In this document: piece after piece, positions 44,301 through 59,549 of the stretch | Layout of the letters: each line of letters starts with the position of its first letter | Numbering within the stretch: the stretch's first letter is position 1 | Assembly (NCBI RefSeq): GCF_030463565.1 | Contig: NC_134659.1 | Span: 6,456,511-6,520,510 of the forward strand | Length of the DNA: 64,000 nt | Origin: Pelecanus crispus | Taxonomy: Eukaryota > Chordata > Aves > Pelecaniformes > Pelecanidae | Reading direction: 5' to 3' | Program-made: the position numbers and the translations under genes | Notes under the pieces: generated by a model | Told to the model about the DNA's origin: nothing | The model's input: the letters and a program-made list of their open reading frames with translations, nothing else | Databases searched by the model: none

Positions 44301-47128
44301 GAGATTTTAACAACGTTGGTCAGTTAACAAAGCAGCTTTGTCACACCTTAATTCAGTAATTCTCAGCACAAAAGCATCTTTGATACCGCATGTGATATTC
44401 CCCACCTGTTTCTCTTTAGGTATCTGTGGATACTCCCCTTGCAAATCTAAGCCCTAACACCATATACATTCAGCTGCCCTGCAAGTTCGAAATAAACGGT
44501 GCTTATTTAACCCAAACCACTTAAACGATACGTCTTTTCAACTTCCTCAAATAAGATCTGCTTTTCATCGGTGTGGTTTTCACGTCAAAGCTGAGAAGGC
44601 AGAGCAGGCTGCCTGCACAGCCAGGCTGCCGGAGCATCTGCAGCTCGCGCCAGCGCGCAGTGGGCTCGCTCCCGTGCACCTGGCGGCGGCGTGCGCGGAG
44701 CTTCTGCCACGCACCACGCTTCACGATTGCTTCTTCACGTTAAAGATGCTGTTACCGACTCACACTTTTGACCCCTTCCGTGGGGGGAAAAAAGAAAAAA
44801 AGAATACAATGGGCGCTCTCGCATTGTGCGACACGTGCACGAAAGGCAGCTGGGGTGCCTGCAGGTTCAGCCCTGCCATCCCACACGCAGACAGACTACT
44901 AAATAAGTCACTGAAAGACATGCACAGGACTAAGAACAAAATTTCTTCCTCTCTTTTACATAGGTAAACAAATAGCTTGCCACAACCTACTAGCAAGAAC
45001 GAAAAGAGCACGCTAACAGGAGAAATTACAAAGCTACGATTAAATGGAAACACAAAGACGAGTCAGAACTTGCAAACAGTTGCACAGGGGAAACACAAAC
45101 CTTGCAAAGATTACAGAGCTGGAGCTATTTAAGATATTGCAATAACTGAATACAAATTTATGTGGTTGATGTGACAGCCTCGGACAAGCCATGAGGAACA
45201 AGAGAGTTTAGTGATGGAGAATGAACACCTTAGATTTTAAGGTCTTGGAAACAAACAGAACTCAACTCTTTGCAATTACAGTGTATCAGGTTTATTTCTT
45301 GGTTTTACAAGTTTTCTCCATCAAGGTAGATCTCATTTTAAGAAACATCTATAAACTCATCCTTTCTCACCTATGTAGATCTTTCCTTTTCCAGATAAGG
45401 AGTGGGGGAAGGAAAAGAGGAGAGGAGGAACAACTTAACTGCTCTGCATGGAGAAGAGTACAGAAGCGTGGACCTGCACTGCAATACACCTAAAGATGAG
45501 TTAATACTGAAATAAAATAATAGGAAATAAAAGGAAAATAAGGGCACTGGTTTAGCCAGTAATGTTTTAGAGACAATTTGAAAAATTCTCACCTTGCAAA
45601 TCACTTATAGTATTTAAACATTGGGTCAAACCCTACTTTCTTTTCTTGCATGGCTCATAGTCCTGGAAAAACTTATGGCAAGATCCTGTAACAGCTTCAA
45701 GAACCAAACGCAGCAGAAACAATTTGGCTCTTGACCCTAAAAGAGTGTTAAAATAAAACACATGACTTTATTATGTTTCTTTGTACCATTGTTACACATT
45801 TGGAAACTGATTAAAGACATCTGTACAGATCTATTGACACTAGCTACTTTCCTTTTCTAAATAAATGTGCATGAAGCAAAAAGAAAAGCTGAGGGATCAG
45901 GAAAGGTGCTAGATGTTTAGCCTTGGAAACTAGAAGCATCTTTCATTTGTCCACGAGTTGATTCCAGAACAAATAAGAGTCTTCAGTACTGACACAAACT
46001 CCTTTAGCCACAGTCTGGAAGTCATCTTTAAGGACAGGTGGGAAGTTCAGACTGAATGATTCTTCCATTTATTCTTTCCTCTCCTGGGAGCGGCAAAAGT
46101 GAAACACAGCAGCATTTCACCAGTCCATCGGGAACTGGTACCACATTAAATAAAGTACGTTTGCCTTTTTTTTTTTATTTTGTTTTAAAACACTGTAGGA
46201 AAAAAATATCCTTAGATACTCTTGGTTTCCATTAAAATGACATAGCCTACAGAAATAGATGGCATTTGATCAAATAGGTTTAAAAACCTTGGATGCAAAA
46301 AACCAAGCACTTTCAACTCTCCCCCCCAATAAACAATTTTTACGTGCAACTCTAGAGTAGAATTTCTAGCCTGCTGCAAATACTCAAAAATGCAAATAAG
46401 GAGATATCAGAGGGAAAATATATCTAAAAATTGCATACAACCACTCAAAAACTTTATTCCTCCAATTATTTTAACCTACCCATTTGCGAAGAACCAATTA
46501 TTCAACCAGATGTCTAATGAAAACATGTAATCTGAGCTGCGCAGAAGATGGTGAAAAAAATTTCCTGCTCAAGACATTCATGTTCCTCTGCGTGAGAGCA
46601 GTCCATGTACTTACTCACAGCACGAGCCTGTATTTGCTTCTCAAAGCCACTAGCAATGACACTTTTTCAAACAGAAGAACTCGTGTAACTGATATTCCAT
46701 TAGAGAAAAGGAATTGCTGCACGAACGAACGAATGTCACCACCACATCACCTGAGCAGGTATCCTCTGTCCTTACAAAGTCACTGCATGGTCCAGAACTA
46801 CTCACTCAGTAACCAGAGCAAGGGAAACACCCAGGAAAACATCCAAGAAGCTCTTTTTGGTTCTCTTTCTCCAAAGAGCCATCGGCTTGCCTGGGCAGGA
46901 ACGCGTTTCTCCCTTTACTCCTCTAGTTCGAACCCTGCTGGTTTTAGACTTTCAAATTGCATCTCCAAAGAGTAACAATAGCCCTAGAGATTTTTTCAAT
47001 TATTCTGAAAGCATATTTTCTTGAAAATTGTCAGCTTTATATCCTACAATTGCTGGATTCTCTCTATCCAGGATGACATACTATCAAGTTCGTTACAGGC
47101 AAATTAACACAGCTGACAAAGGGGGAAA

Positions 47129-47146
47129 AAAAAAAAAAAAAAAGGG
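47129..47146. repeat. Poly-A run
   Basis: Uninterrupted run of about 18 A after GGGG, inside the presumed USP49 5' intron. Similar shorter runs lie near 46168 (T), 51966 (A) and 53061 (A). Confidence 0.85.
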
Positions 47147-48280
47147 AAACACACGTGGAAGAGCTACAGATGATTCAGGATTCAGTGTTTCTTTGAAAAG
47201 ACAAGCGAAACAATGAATTAAATAGCTACTGTGAATACATGAATAAAGCACAATTTAAAAGACAGACAGACAAATAGACAGCAGAGTTGAACTGTGACAG
47301 CAAAAGCAGTCACTGATCCCACCTCCCTCCTGGCCAGCCTGCTCCTCAAGCATCAACCTCCTCACCCAGCCAGAGCCCTGAAACACAGAAATCCTCCACC
47401 TGAACCCAAAGCTTACCAAATTCTGGAACATCCCACCCATGCGTGCCCGGAAGGTGGCTGGTGCCCTACAGGAGTCATGACAAGCTCAAAGGACTTCAGC
47501 TGGTTTCAGTCGTGCAGGCGCTGGAGGACCCCACACACCCCACCACGCTGTTCAACTCTGAAGCTATAATCACAAGGGAGCTTGACGAAAATGTGACTTT
47601 CCTGCCAACTTCCACAGCGAGTTCTGTTTTATTAACTCCTTTAAGTTAATTATAACTATGTCAATGTTAAACTGTTTCTGGGAGCTCACACTGTGCTGTA
47701 AAAACTTGCTCGAGGCTCAAACACGGAATCTCAGGAATCAGTTTTCAAAGAAATATTCAGTCATTGAGAAAAAAAAAAAAAAACAAACCCAAACCCAACC
47801 CAAAAACCCCCAAAGCACTCAAAAGCATGAGGATTGAGAAAATCCCATTTCCTGCACTGGCATCCTTGGTGGGAGTAAACAGGACTTCTGCAGGACTTTG
47901 TTCTCTGAATCATCTTGGGAAGCTAAAGTTGGTGGATATTGGCCCATATCTGATTTTAGAGTACAACGAAGAGCACAGACACTACAATGTGTTGAGTACA
48001 ATTAGCTTCAAACATCTCATACTCCACAGCGAGAAGAACAAGGCTTCAGGGGGCTCCAATCTGTCCCTAACACCAACCCACCCACGAAAATTGGTCATCC
48101 TCCCCAACAAGTTCACATAGATTTAGGGGGATAACTGAGAGAAGATGCAAAAAGTGAAGCAAATGCTTATCAGCTGACAGATGTAAATGTCCCAAACTTT
48201 CCAAATCAGAGACATTAAGGTCCCGCTACCACAATGCACCAGACATAAAACCTGCCAAACACCAGGCAGCTACAAGTAGC

Positions 48281-48361
48281 GGGGGGGGGGGGGGGGGGGG
48301 GGAGTGTGCGTATGTGTGTGTATATATACATACATATATATATATATATATAAAAAAAAAC
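48281..48361. repeat. G22 run followed by (TG)n/(TA)n microsatellite
   Basis: Twenty-two consecutive G (48281-48302) lead directly into GTGTGCGTATGTGTGTG, then alternating TATATA/CATA and about 9 TA units, then 9 A. This composite of G-run, alternating purine-pyrimidine and AT-rich DNA is likely unstable in length. Confidence 0.95.
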
Positions 48362-51300
48362 ATTGACAGGTACTATCTGCTAACAATCCAACCACCAAGT
48401 TGATCATACAAATTGCTAAAGCTGAATTCAGTGCTCAGAGAACAGAGCCCCAGGGAAGAAGCAAGAATGAACAAACTTCTCTTTTTCCTAAAACACTGGA
48501 ATTTTGAGTACTTTAGAAAAAAGTTTTAACGTCTCCAAGATTGTTTTAGATATGACTGGTGTACTTAAATCTAAGGCCTCTCGTAAACTGAAATGTGCTG
48601 TTAACCCATCCATACTGATCAAGACTGAAAAGAAAGTAAAATGTTCCCCAGTCCCCATTCCAGGCTAGCCAATGCCTGGAACAGATAAAATAATTTATCC
48701 TGCCCTTTTTTGCTGTTACACTTATTGTGCTTGGTGAACTGGTTTAGCTATACTACCCGCAACAACCTTTCTGCAGATACATACTCTCTTTACCAGAGAG
48801 GACTGGTGGCAAACTCTTAAGAAATCTAAGTTAGAAAAAACACCGAAATCCTTTTCTTTGGTTAGGACAAATTTATGACTAAAACAAACGGCTTCACACT
48901 GCCTGCATCCTCAAGAAGCAATAATTCATACTTTATAAAGGCCAACAAATAGTTGCAAATGTGCATGTGTCTTCTATCCACATTCCTTCCTGATGAAGAT
49001 CCTCTTAAACTAGAGACAGTTCAGCATTCACTAGGAACAGATCCAGCAGTTGGTTTGCAAACACTCACGGAAAGGCAAAGAGAAGGTGAATTCCTTCAGT
49101 TCCCCAAGCATTTTAATATAGCCCTCCCTAGAAACTAGCTATCTTCTTATTTACACTGCCATTCAAATTCCCCAGCCGTACAAGTTTAAACTTGAAAGTT
49201 TTTCAAATTTAAACTGTTTTAAAGATGAAATATGAATATTCTTATTAAACCAAACTCATGCTGTTTCTTGTGTAGGGCAAGAGATGAATAAAAATAAGTG
49301 ACTCAAGTCTCAGGTAATGCCCCCAGCTACCTGTATTTTCAATTTTCACCTTTTGAACTTAGCTTTAAGAACAGCTTTTCAATGTGTAATACAACCAATA
49401 CTATTTACTCTTTAGGGTCACTGTAAAACAAACAAGCAGACAAGATACATGGCCTACAGTTCCCTGAAAATGTGGGAAGTTACTATATAATGGCCCTGGA
49501 TGTTAAAAAGCATTGTTAAAATGCTATATACTTCTTAGCTCACGGCTTTCTGGAAGTTAATGTTTCTTCATTTACTGCAACACATAAAATCCCCCCCTCC
49601 CCTTTCTTTTCATAGGCTTCTGAGGTTTTATTTTTGATTTGCCTTTTTGAAGTGTTAATAAGCTGGGAAACACGATATGGATACACTGTATAAAAGAGGC
49701 ACTCGCTTTACATTAAAACAATTCACAGTATTTCCTCTGGTCCTAGTGAACCAGTCCGAAAGGGAAAGAGTCAGTGCAGTAATTCCACTGGCACTTACAG
49801 CTGTAGAAGCCTGAAGCAATTATAGCAAATACATACAATTTGAATTATCAGAATCAAACATGAAAAAAATGTTTTGCACTAGAACAGTCTGAAAGTAGAT
49901 GCGAACTGCCCAATATAAAGTAATAATTTCACTTTATGAGTCAAGCAACCACCTTTATAGAATCCATGAATTCCCAACAAATTCTATTTCTGTAATTGTG
50001 GCAACATCAGGCAGTGACATGCCATAGCGCTTTAAAGTTTTCTACACGTTTGCCCCCAAACATCGCTCCCGAAAAACCTCTCTGCCAGAGCAGACAGCAA
50101 CAGAGCTTTAACGGATGCAAAATGAGCGGCACTGACTCCAAGTCAACAGAGCTCCATCAATTTTCACTATTTGGGAATTCAATTTTTTACACCCCCCCAT
50201 CCCCAAACTGTTGGGATTCATACCAAAACTGATGTCTTTCTGCTTCTTTTCACACTTACCACTGCCCAATTCGGCAAGTATTCAAGTTTAGCGAGACTGC
50301 TCAAACCGATAGAGTATGTGCTTACGTATTCACGGGTCAGGACCTGTGCACAAGTGAACAAGGCAGCTTAAGAATAATTAACAAGGTACAAGTTAAACAA
50401 AACAAGCCATGTTATATTTCAACGTGGCCTAACAAAGCAGGAACAGAGGAGATAAACAGCCGTTCTCTTATGTCCCCACTTTCCCTACCTTATTATTCCT
50501 TTTAATCACGGCCTACTACAATGCAGCCAAAAAACTGCGCTTTTCAGAATGCAGAAAGCATTATTGCTTTTAACCATGCTCTTTAAACATTATTTTTCAC
50601 ATTCAGCATATATCACATTTATCACCAATTGTCACGTAAACAATACATTCAGAGTGGAGGTTCACAGCAATAGTTCACAGACATTATACATCAAAACTAT
50701 TAAAACCCACATGCTCATCCTTTGATAGGGAAAACTCTACTCAATTCCCACCCGCCTTCACAATAACATCAACAAAATTAAACATAACTTTCCACTACTG
50801 GCAAAGAGCTTCATTAGCAAGGTCAGAACCGGTTACGTTTTGACCTATAGCACCTTGCTCCGTTCCCCCATCATTTGCAAAACCTGATTACCGTTGTATC
50901 AAAAGACACGCGATTTTAATAAAACAAACCAAACCCAAAGCCCTTCATTGCACAGGTACGAGGTGAAGTTTTCTAGCTCCAGCACATCAGAGAATCCTCT
51001 CGGTGCTGCTCACGCACACAAAACTGACGGCTGCAGCAGAGATCAATTTAACAGCCCTGGTATTCAGCAGCAGACTAAGAGCCTCTTCGAGAATCTCTTT
51101 GTGATAGACACAAAGACGGATTATACCAGAGTGAATACTTGGTAACTTATGGGTAGTCCTCTGCTGTTCTTCCTCCCCCATTTTAATTCATATTCATCTT
51201 GGCAAAATCTTAGACAGACTATTAACTAATCTAAAACAACATCACAGCTGATACAACACATAAAGCAATCAGTCAAATGAACATGTCAGTGCCATCTACT

Positions 51301-54300
51301 GAAGCAATAAAGAACAAGACAACCCCAGCAGGCTGTGCCTTATTATCTTCACAGCCATAATGAATAGGCAAATAGCATTAAATATAAGTACGGTATTCCA
51401 CAGTCACATTTTGCTATGCTTTAAGCAGGAAAGGTGCCTTCGATACGTTTGAGGAACAGAGATTATAACAAGACGAAAATAACGAAGGGTTTCGACACAC
51501 CTCTCCGTCATTTTCTTTTCCTTCACTTGCCAATCAACTACTATTAGGTCTGTTAAAACCCCAAGCGAGTGAAACAGAACAGCACAGAAAATTTTCTATG
51601 GGCTTTCATAAATGCTGTTAACTGGTAAACGGAGTAAATCCCAGTGACCAATTTATCCAAACGCAGCAAGGACTTGTGTTTTTTTAATTTGTCTAACCAA
51701 TAAGAACCAGACAACAGCCCAAGCTGCTCAACAGAATTTATTCGTATAGCATCCATAAGCATGCCCACATCCCCGAATGGGAGGGTGCTGCCGCGTCCTC
51801 AGCTCGAGAAGCAGCAAATGATCTGACCCAGCCTTCGCTCGGACTGCGGGGCTCGACCAAGGTCTTCTCTGTTTTCTTGTCAACAACGAATTAGACAGAG
51901 AGATTTACATGTCCTCTTGCTCTGCTCAACTGATGTGCCTGTTTTGCGCTTGGGGAAAAAAGGAAAAAAAAAAAAAAATCTATACAGCACACCCTCCTCT
52001 TCCTAGGTGTGCAAAAGGAGACCTGAAGCGGCATTAATAAAGCTAAGTGTATTTTCAGTCTCAACCTTCCCTACGTCCAGCCTGCCAGCTGACACACAAG
52101 GTTTGAGCCTCTATTTTCTAGTACATAAAGAACAATTTCACTTGCTCAAATGCACTTTTTACCCCCCCCGATGGAATTATTCCTAATTTGCATATTATTA
52201 ATCCTGTTCTGGCTGAAATCCTTTTCTATAAATTACAGGCAATATCCGAGTAGTGCCTTTGTCCTCACCACAACACGTCGACGTAACAGAACGAGGTAGG
52301 AAACAGGAACCCGATTTGCAAAATATCAGGTTGTTAATCTTCTTTAAGAATTGAAGATCAACCGAGGCCCGATTCTACAGCATGTGTTATTTTAATAAAT
52401 TATCCTACGAAGAGGTTAGAGTTCATCACATCAATTTGTCTTGAGATGAAAGGACAACAGGACAAGAAAAGGAAAGAGGGAGAGGAGAATTTGGTTTTGA
52501 TGCCACGATCTGGTACCTCAAAAAGCTGTTTCTAAAATTTTCCAATTTTGTAATGAACAGGATATTATCTTCCTTATTCACTGACACTCATTTCCAGTGT
52601 CCAAAACAGCAGGTCGGGCAGCCATGCCACCGACCCATCCTGAAAAGTTCAGAAAAAGAGCAGTGCAAATTTCAAAGCAGAATTTTTCAGCCTACCTTTG
52701 AAAAACACTCACTGTTTTCACTCTCTATCACAAATACTACATTTTCTCAAAATAAACCAACTCTTGTGAGAAGGCTCTTCATCCTTGCTCTCATTCAGGT
52801 GAATTAACTATTCTTAGTTAAATAGATTTGCTTCTAGTCTTAGTCTGATGACAGATTAACTCATGACTGGTAGGATTATAGACTTACCTCTGGAACTAAA
52901 CCACTTTTGAATCTGAGTTACAGATATTAGTTCTTTAAAGCTCAGCTGAACAGCTTTTAGTACCTCCTTTGTATTTTTGAAAGAATGATTAAACATCATT
53001 AAATCCAAGCTAAGGGCTCTTTCTCACAACTCCAGTAAATAAAGTTAGCTGATTTAACTTAAAAAAAAAAAAAAAAAAAAAGTTTTACATGGATTTTTTC
53101 AGAATAATTAATGCTATTCTAAGTCTAGAATACTTGTCTTTAAAATTAAAACATGTTTTTCACGTTTGTGTGGTTTTTAAGCACATGAAAAAAACTTTGC
53201 TCTCCTTGGACAGAAACTGCTATCCAGATCAACCTGCTCCTTTGTACCCAGCACGGCACTTCTGTTCCCGTCACATTTCTCCAGCTGCAGCAGACACGAC
53301 CAATTCTACGGGGACGGGCAGTGAAGCTCTCCTGTACGGCAACCAGCTAATGACTCCCTTCTACTGAGGACATCAAGCATACATTTAAGCATGGCTTGTT
53401 TTTACATGAATTAGGAAATATTCCAAATACGACACCAAAAATTTCCAGGCCATCAGCAAACGGTTTCACTATACGCCAACAAAGTAACGTAGAAGCAGCC
53501 ACTCAGCAGGTATCTAAAGCGTCAGCGTCACCCTCTCAGCGCCCTCCTCCTCCTGACATTCCCTTCGGCAGCACTAGTAAAGAAAGCGAGGAGCAGTCTG
53601 TCCCCATACTTTTGTATCTTGGCAGAGGATGGAGATATTTAACCATCACTCTCTCCATTTAATTAGAAGTCAGCCAGCTTGGTCCAACAAACTGCCTTAA
53701 TTAATTGCTTTTGCCTTCTACGTTTCCATGAGAAGCAGCATGGATGGGGCAGTGAGGAGAGAAGTTTCCCCTAAGAAGCACAAATAAACCCACCCTGTAA
53801 CTACCAACAAAGATCACTGGATGGAAGGGCTGGAGGCATCACTCCTCCGAGAGCAGGGTGCCAAAACTGTATGGGTCAGTCGCACCCCACAGCTCCAGGC
53901 AGATCGCCTTGGGCTCCCAGTCCAAGCAGCCAGCCACTGATCTACATCCCCATCAGTCGACAGGGTTTTCTTTTTAAGTCACACACAACCCAAGTTTCGC
54001 TTAACTCATCATTAAGTATCCCTCTGGCTCATGCTAAGCCAGCCACAATCTCCGAATTAGAACATATCACTTTTCACTGTTTGTTAACAACTGGAAAACC
54101 CCCTACGCATCCAAAAGCAATTGTGTCCAGTTCTAGCAACACCATCTAGAGACACGCACACACACAAGTATACAGACATACAGTCTGTTTAAATCAACCC
54201 TTAGATCTCTCCCTCCACCCAGAAAACCCACCAACTATTGTCAAGTACAAAAACCCCACAGTGAACATAAATGTAAACCCCAATCAGTCAGAAAAGACAT

Positions 54301-57300
54301 TAGCTCCTCATTTGACTGAGTTACAGAAACCTGCAGGAGCAGGAGGGCAGGCATTCATGCTGAATTGTATTTGCTAAAGTTTAGTGTGTGAAAAAATGAT
54401 TTGTTCTGATAGACTACAGTTCAATATTTATGCAGATAATGTTCAAGCTAGAAGTCAGCCACAAATCTCTATCATTTTCTTAATACACAAGGCACTTGTT
54501 ATTCAGCTGGAACGCATTTAATATACAACATTATGTGAAATTCTAAACTATCTAAAATTAGTGGGTAAAGTTAGCTTCAGCACTAGGCAAGAGACGAACC
54601 GGGTCCCATCACACCAAAAGAAAGAAAGGATGTAATATAAAACACAGTTTTGCTGTCTGAAGAAAAGGAAAGCACATTTGTCAAACTTATTGGAACAGAG
54701 TCAGGCTTAGAGACACTGATCCCTTCCAGGAAAGTGGGGAACAAAGCCGTAGCAGTACAGAAACACAAGCCAGCACTGACTGCCCTTCTTAGGATACTCT
54801 CTCAGTATTTCTAGCTAAAAGCTACTTATCACTTCATCTGCATACCCACCTAGCCAGGCTGCAAAGACCCTCCTTCCGTACTGTTTTTATTTAAAGTTCA
54901 AAACCTTGAATTGTCTTCAGAGGCTTTTCATAGCATGAGAGAGAGGGACAGAATGTAATTATAGGACAGTATTTCTTAATCAAATCTAAGCCGCCCACTG
55001 AAAGTGAATGGGAAAATATGGTTGCAAGGCAATGCTTCTCAATCAAGTGGACGGATTTGCCTTTCAGAGTGAATAAGGGAATGGAGCTGTGGTCACCATT
55101 TCTTAATCAGCTCAGCTGATGTCCTATAGAAGGTCTCAATGGAGGAACACAGCTGTGGCCCATAACTCTTGACTTGATCTTCCATGGTTTGACTGAAAAG
55201 CCTGAAAAGAACATAAATGCACTAAAGCTTTTCTCCATTAAATTGGTTCTTTCAAAACCGCCACTGGCTTCACCCAGAGGGGGAAAAAAAAAGTTTCTTT
55301 TTCAGTGTGCTTGGTTAGAGGTTGAGTGTAAAAGTTTTCATGATATATACTACACACCGAGGTATACTGTAATAGATCAAACTATTATTTTCTTTTAAAC
55401 ACCAAGATGGAGCATGTTACTTAGTAATTCCAACCTTCTGTAGGGATTCCTGTGTCCGAGTACCTGGTTTTTGCTTTGGCTAATGCACCCTTTTGCATTT
55501 CAGTTAGCAAAGTTACAAAACATTGAAAAAGCATCTCCTTAGTCAGGACTTTTTTTAAAAGAGTACATTCGTCATGACTGACATGTTACACAAGATACAT
55601 TTCAAATGCACTCACACTAACTTGGAGCTGTCAGATCCGCGTATTCCAGTTTTCTGTCTTCATTTGAAAATGCGGCTGAATTACACAGCCAAGGCAGCGA
55701 GACAAGAAAGCGAGCGTGCGCACCGTGGGGAGGGACAAGGAAAAAAGCTTCTGTTTTTCAGACAGCTGCCTGTATTTTTCCTCTACTTTCTCAGGAAAAT
55801 TCTTAAGAGGACAGACTTTTTCAGTGAATTACATTATAATTACCTAATTAAAGGAACTTCTCTGGTGAGCCTTCTTTAAAACAATCTCAAGGTGTGCCCC
55901 AACAAGTTTGCCATTTCCTGAGATTTCATACAGATCTTTGTAATGTATTGGAGGTGTAATAGTTAATGTGCACTCATTACCATCTTATAAGCAAAAAGCT
56001 AATTAACAACACTTAGCACAAAGCAGACAAGTTTCTTTTTTTTCTACCTATCTTATGTCCACTACAGATACTAACTCACTTCCTAACACTGTAAGAAAAA
56101 GTAAAGGTTTTTTTTTTCCCCTTTGAAACCAGCAGAACACAGTGTAATACAGTGCGCATTTTTAATTTGCATTTTCCTCAATACGCTGTGATACTAATTA
56201 CTGCAACTACACAAATAACTAGCTTTAGACCACTTAGAAATCATTTCCCAATGCCACTGGCAAAGGACAGAATCTCCACCTCCATTTTTACCTTCTCTCC
56301 CCTCTCCTACTTTAATCTTTTTTGTTTCAGTGCCGTGTTATAGCTGCTCTGTAGCTCTGCTGCCAGTTACGTGATGAAGCCTGCATGCTGGGGCTGTGAT
56401 TCAATGGCTCGCAAGCCACATATGACTTAACAGCCTTGCACGAGCCATCTTTGATCTAAAGTCTAATAAAAACAAAAGTGAAGAGCGTTAGCGTCGGTAT
56501 ACATGGAGATATGAATGAACAACCGAGACATTCTGCTCTATAAATCAGATTTTAAAATGGTAGTGGTTTCTGTTAAGCAATTTGTTGAATTTGCTTAGTA
56601 CGCACCAAAGCAATGATTCGTTAAGGGTTTCATGCTAACGAGGACGGTCTCCTATTCACTGATGTTGGGGGGGGGGGCTTTTTCCATACAACGTACCCGC
56701 ATCAACTCAACAGCCTGTTCATTGTGGTTAAGTGTTTAGGAAAGGTGAAGTGTTTATACACTGAGCAATTAACAATAGGCTGCTGAGACAAGAACATCTC
56801 CGAAGGTTTCATTCCCCAAAGGGGAAAAAAAAAAATTATAACAAAACCAACCCTTGATGAAATATTCAAGATGAAAACCACAAAGGTTGTTAAACGAAGT
56901 GAGAAACTTCCAGTGTCTCTCATCCGCTAGAGAGGATTCCTGCGCAGAAAAGAAAGGATCGGGGGGATCTTTGGGAGCGCGTCCCACCACGCAGCCCGGA
57001 GCAAGCTGGCGCTAGAGCCACCCCATCTTCCTCTTCCCCCCTTCGATCTGAACCGCTGCACCCAGTTACAGGCAAAGTTTTGAAACAACTTATCTTAGTA
57101 TCTCTCTATTAATTTCTAACGAATGATTTTAAAACAAAAACCTTAGTTTTGTTTTGACTCAGAGCTGAGGTCAACTTCAGAAACCTTTTCACACTTCCCC
57201 AAAGCAAAAAGTGCATGTGAAAGAATTCACACGCACCTTATAAGACAGAAGCCAAATTTCACAGTACTTCCATTTGTTAGCTATTCTAAAACTATTCACT

Positions 57301-59386
57301 AACATCTTCTAAGGGCTGAGAAAACACTAAATTTCACTTTATGAGTCCCAGCACAAGTCCTAAGAAATTTCAGTATAAAAATACCTAACGAAAGAAAAAA
57401 AAAATGGCCAACAAAAAGTGGATCTTAAAAGACGTATTTAGTAATTTATACCACCTTTGCCACTAGAGAAGGTGCTTCTTGCCACTCGTTCTTAAGCACT
57501 GAGACAAAACAGTAACTACTTTTAAAAAAAAACCAATTAACAATTAAGCACGTTTTAGCACCAAAGAAAACTACCTGCAATGTCTGCTGTGGGCAGAGAG
57601 CTGCAAACAAGCAAATACCAAGTGAAGGATTATGATTACTCACAAGAAATGCACTGCAGCAAGAAACTGCACTCAAGGCTTTCACACCCAGAAGCAGGGA
57701 GGCGATACACCAAGCTAAACGTGCCTTTTTTTTTTTCCATCAGCAGTATTCCCATGATTAACAGTACAACACACGAGAGAAAGATCCTTTGCTGTTCCCT
57801 TCGAGTTTACCAATCCAAATAGCAATCAGACCAAGCGCTGTTTGATTTTGCAAGCCGCAGCACATGAGGCTTATTCACAATTTCTCCATTCTTACAGGCC
57901 TCTAGCGTGTCTTGTCAACCACAGGGCTTTGTACCACATGCAATCTGAATCTCCGCAGGAACTGCGGTGACAGATTCTTTTATTAACGATCCTTGGACAC
58001 ACAACAGCTAAATAAATCCCCAGTTCTGACTTACTAGCTGTAACACTCTATAAACCGTTGCATATGTGACTATTGTTAAGCCCTGCTCCTGAATAAGCAA
58101 AATTCTTTGTAACAAACAGGACTTGCACAAGACCAAGAACTATTCCAGACCTGAAAAGCTGCCAACTTCAAAACGCCCTTTTCTCTTGAAGTCAGCTCAG
58201 ATTAATAGGAAGAACGATTAGGGGAAAAAAATACACAAGCGTTTACTGTTTGCAGCCTCGTATTTGAAAGCACACCTAGCTCAGAGACATCAAATGCTGC
58301 TCATGTTTGGCACATAATTTTCAAACCTTTGCACCTAGAATATTTTCAAAGCAATTAAAAACAACACCAAATGCTCTTGTTGCCCTCTCCTTTTTTTTTT
58401 TAACATCATACCAACATATCTGACAATTGTTAAACAACAGGAACCCCCAAGCGTAGCTGCCGAAGGCAGAGAAGCAGAAATTCAGCGCAAACCCCAGCAC
58501 CACATTTACTGCCGGTTGTAGCCAGGGTGCGACTCCAGGCACTTCTGCTAGACCGACACTTGTTTAATCCCAGGGCAAGTTTAATCCACAGCGTTCACTC
58601 ATGCACAGTTTTTATATGCGCAATTCCACTGATTTACCTGCTCTCACCCTCCCCGCTCCTGCAGCTCCTTCTCCTCTCCTCATTCCCACGTCCCAGCCGC
58701 GCGTTTCCTTGTCTCCAGCAACAGCTCAGATCTCTTCCCCACCAACAGCCCCCTTCCTCCTCCTCCCCGACACCTTATTTTTGCTTCTCATCCCACCTCC
58801 CTATCATCCCTTTTAATCCGGTCCCTATTTTTTGCCTTGCCTTTGCAGGAGAACGATTGATGCTCCTTCAGGAGAAGCTCCCGCCGAAGTCAATTAGAGT
58901 TTTGCCTGGGCTGAGGAATCAGCAGCGCCTACCGCATCTTTCACTGCACACTCCTCAGGTTCCAGCGAGCATCTTCTCTGAAGCAGCGGTATATAAAAGG
59001 ACCAAATTTCGCAACATTTCACACGAGACGAGCTCAGCGACTTCAAGAGCTCGCAGCATCTTTCCCTGATTAAAAGTACAAGCGTAGCTCTGAAAAGTAA
59101 AGATGCTCCCCCCCCCTCCACTTCATATATTTCAAACTAACCGGGCGCTTTCATCACATCTGTCAATATTCCCCGCTGACTGTACCTGGAGATCAGGAGC
59201 TGTTTTGACACACAGATCGTGCTGCTTTTTCCTACGTACAATTGCACGTAACACGATTAGCAGGCGCGCTTCCTAAAATTAGCAGCTCTTCTAAAACCGC
59301 CTCCTGTTTGGAGGGGCTCACGTGCGGAAGCGGTGATTTTCTTCGGTTATTCGAGCATTCGCAGGAGGGGATATAAATTGCCACGA

Positions 59387-59400
59387 CCCCCCCCCCCCCC
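59387..59400. repeat. Poly-C run at the edge of the CpG island
   Basis: About fourteen C on the plus strand, followed by TCTGC. It is the first of a series of C-runs that continue through the USP49 promoter island. Confidence 0.85.
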
Positions 59401-59549
59401 TCTGCTTCGAGTGGTGTTTAAAACGCGATTTTAAAGCATGTTTTGCGTCCCGAGGCGGACGCTCGCCATCGAGGGACCTAAACCCAAGATGCCCCCAGCC
59501 CCCCCACCCCGGCGTTATTAAACTTCTGCTGCTTCCCTGGAACAGACAG

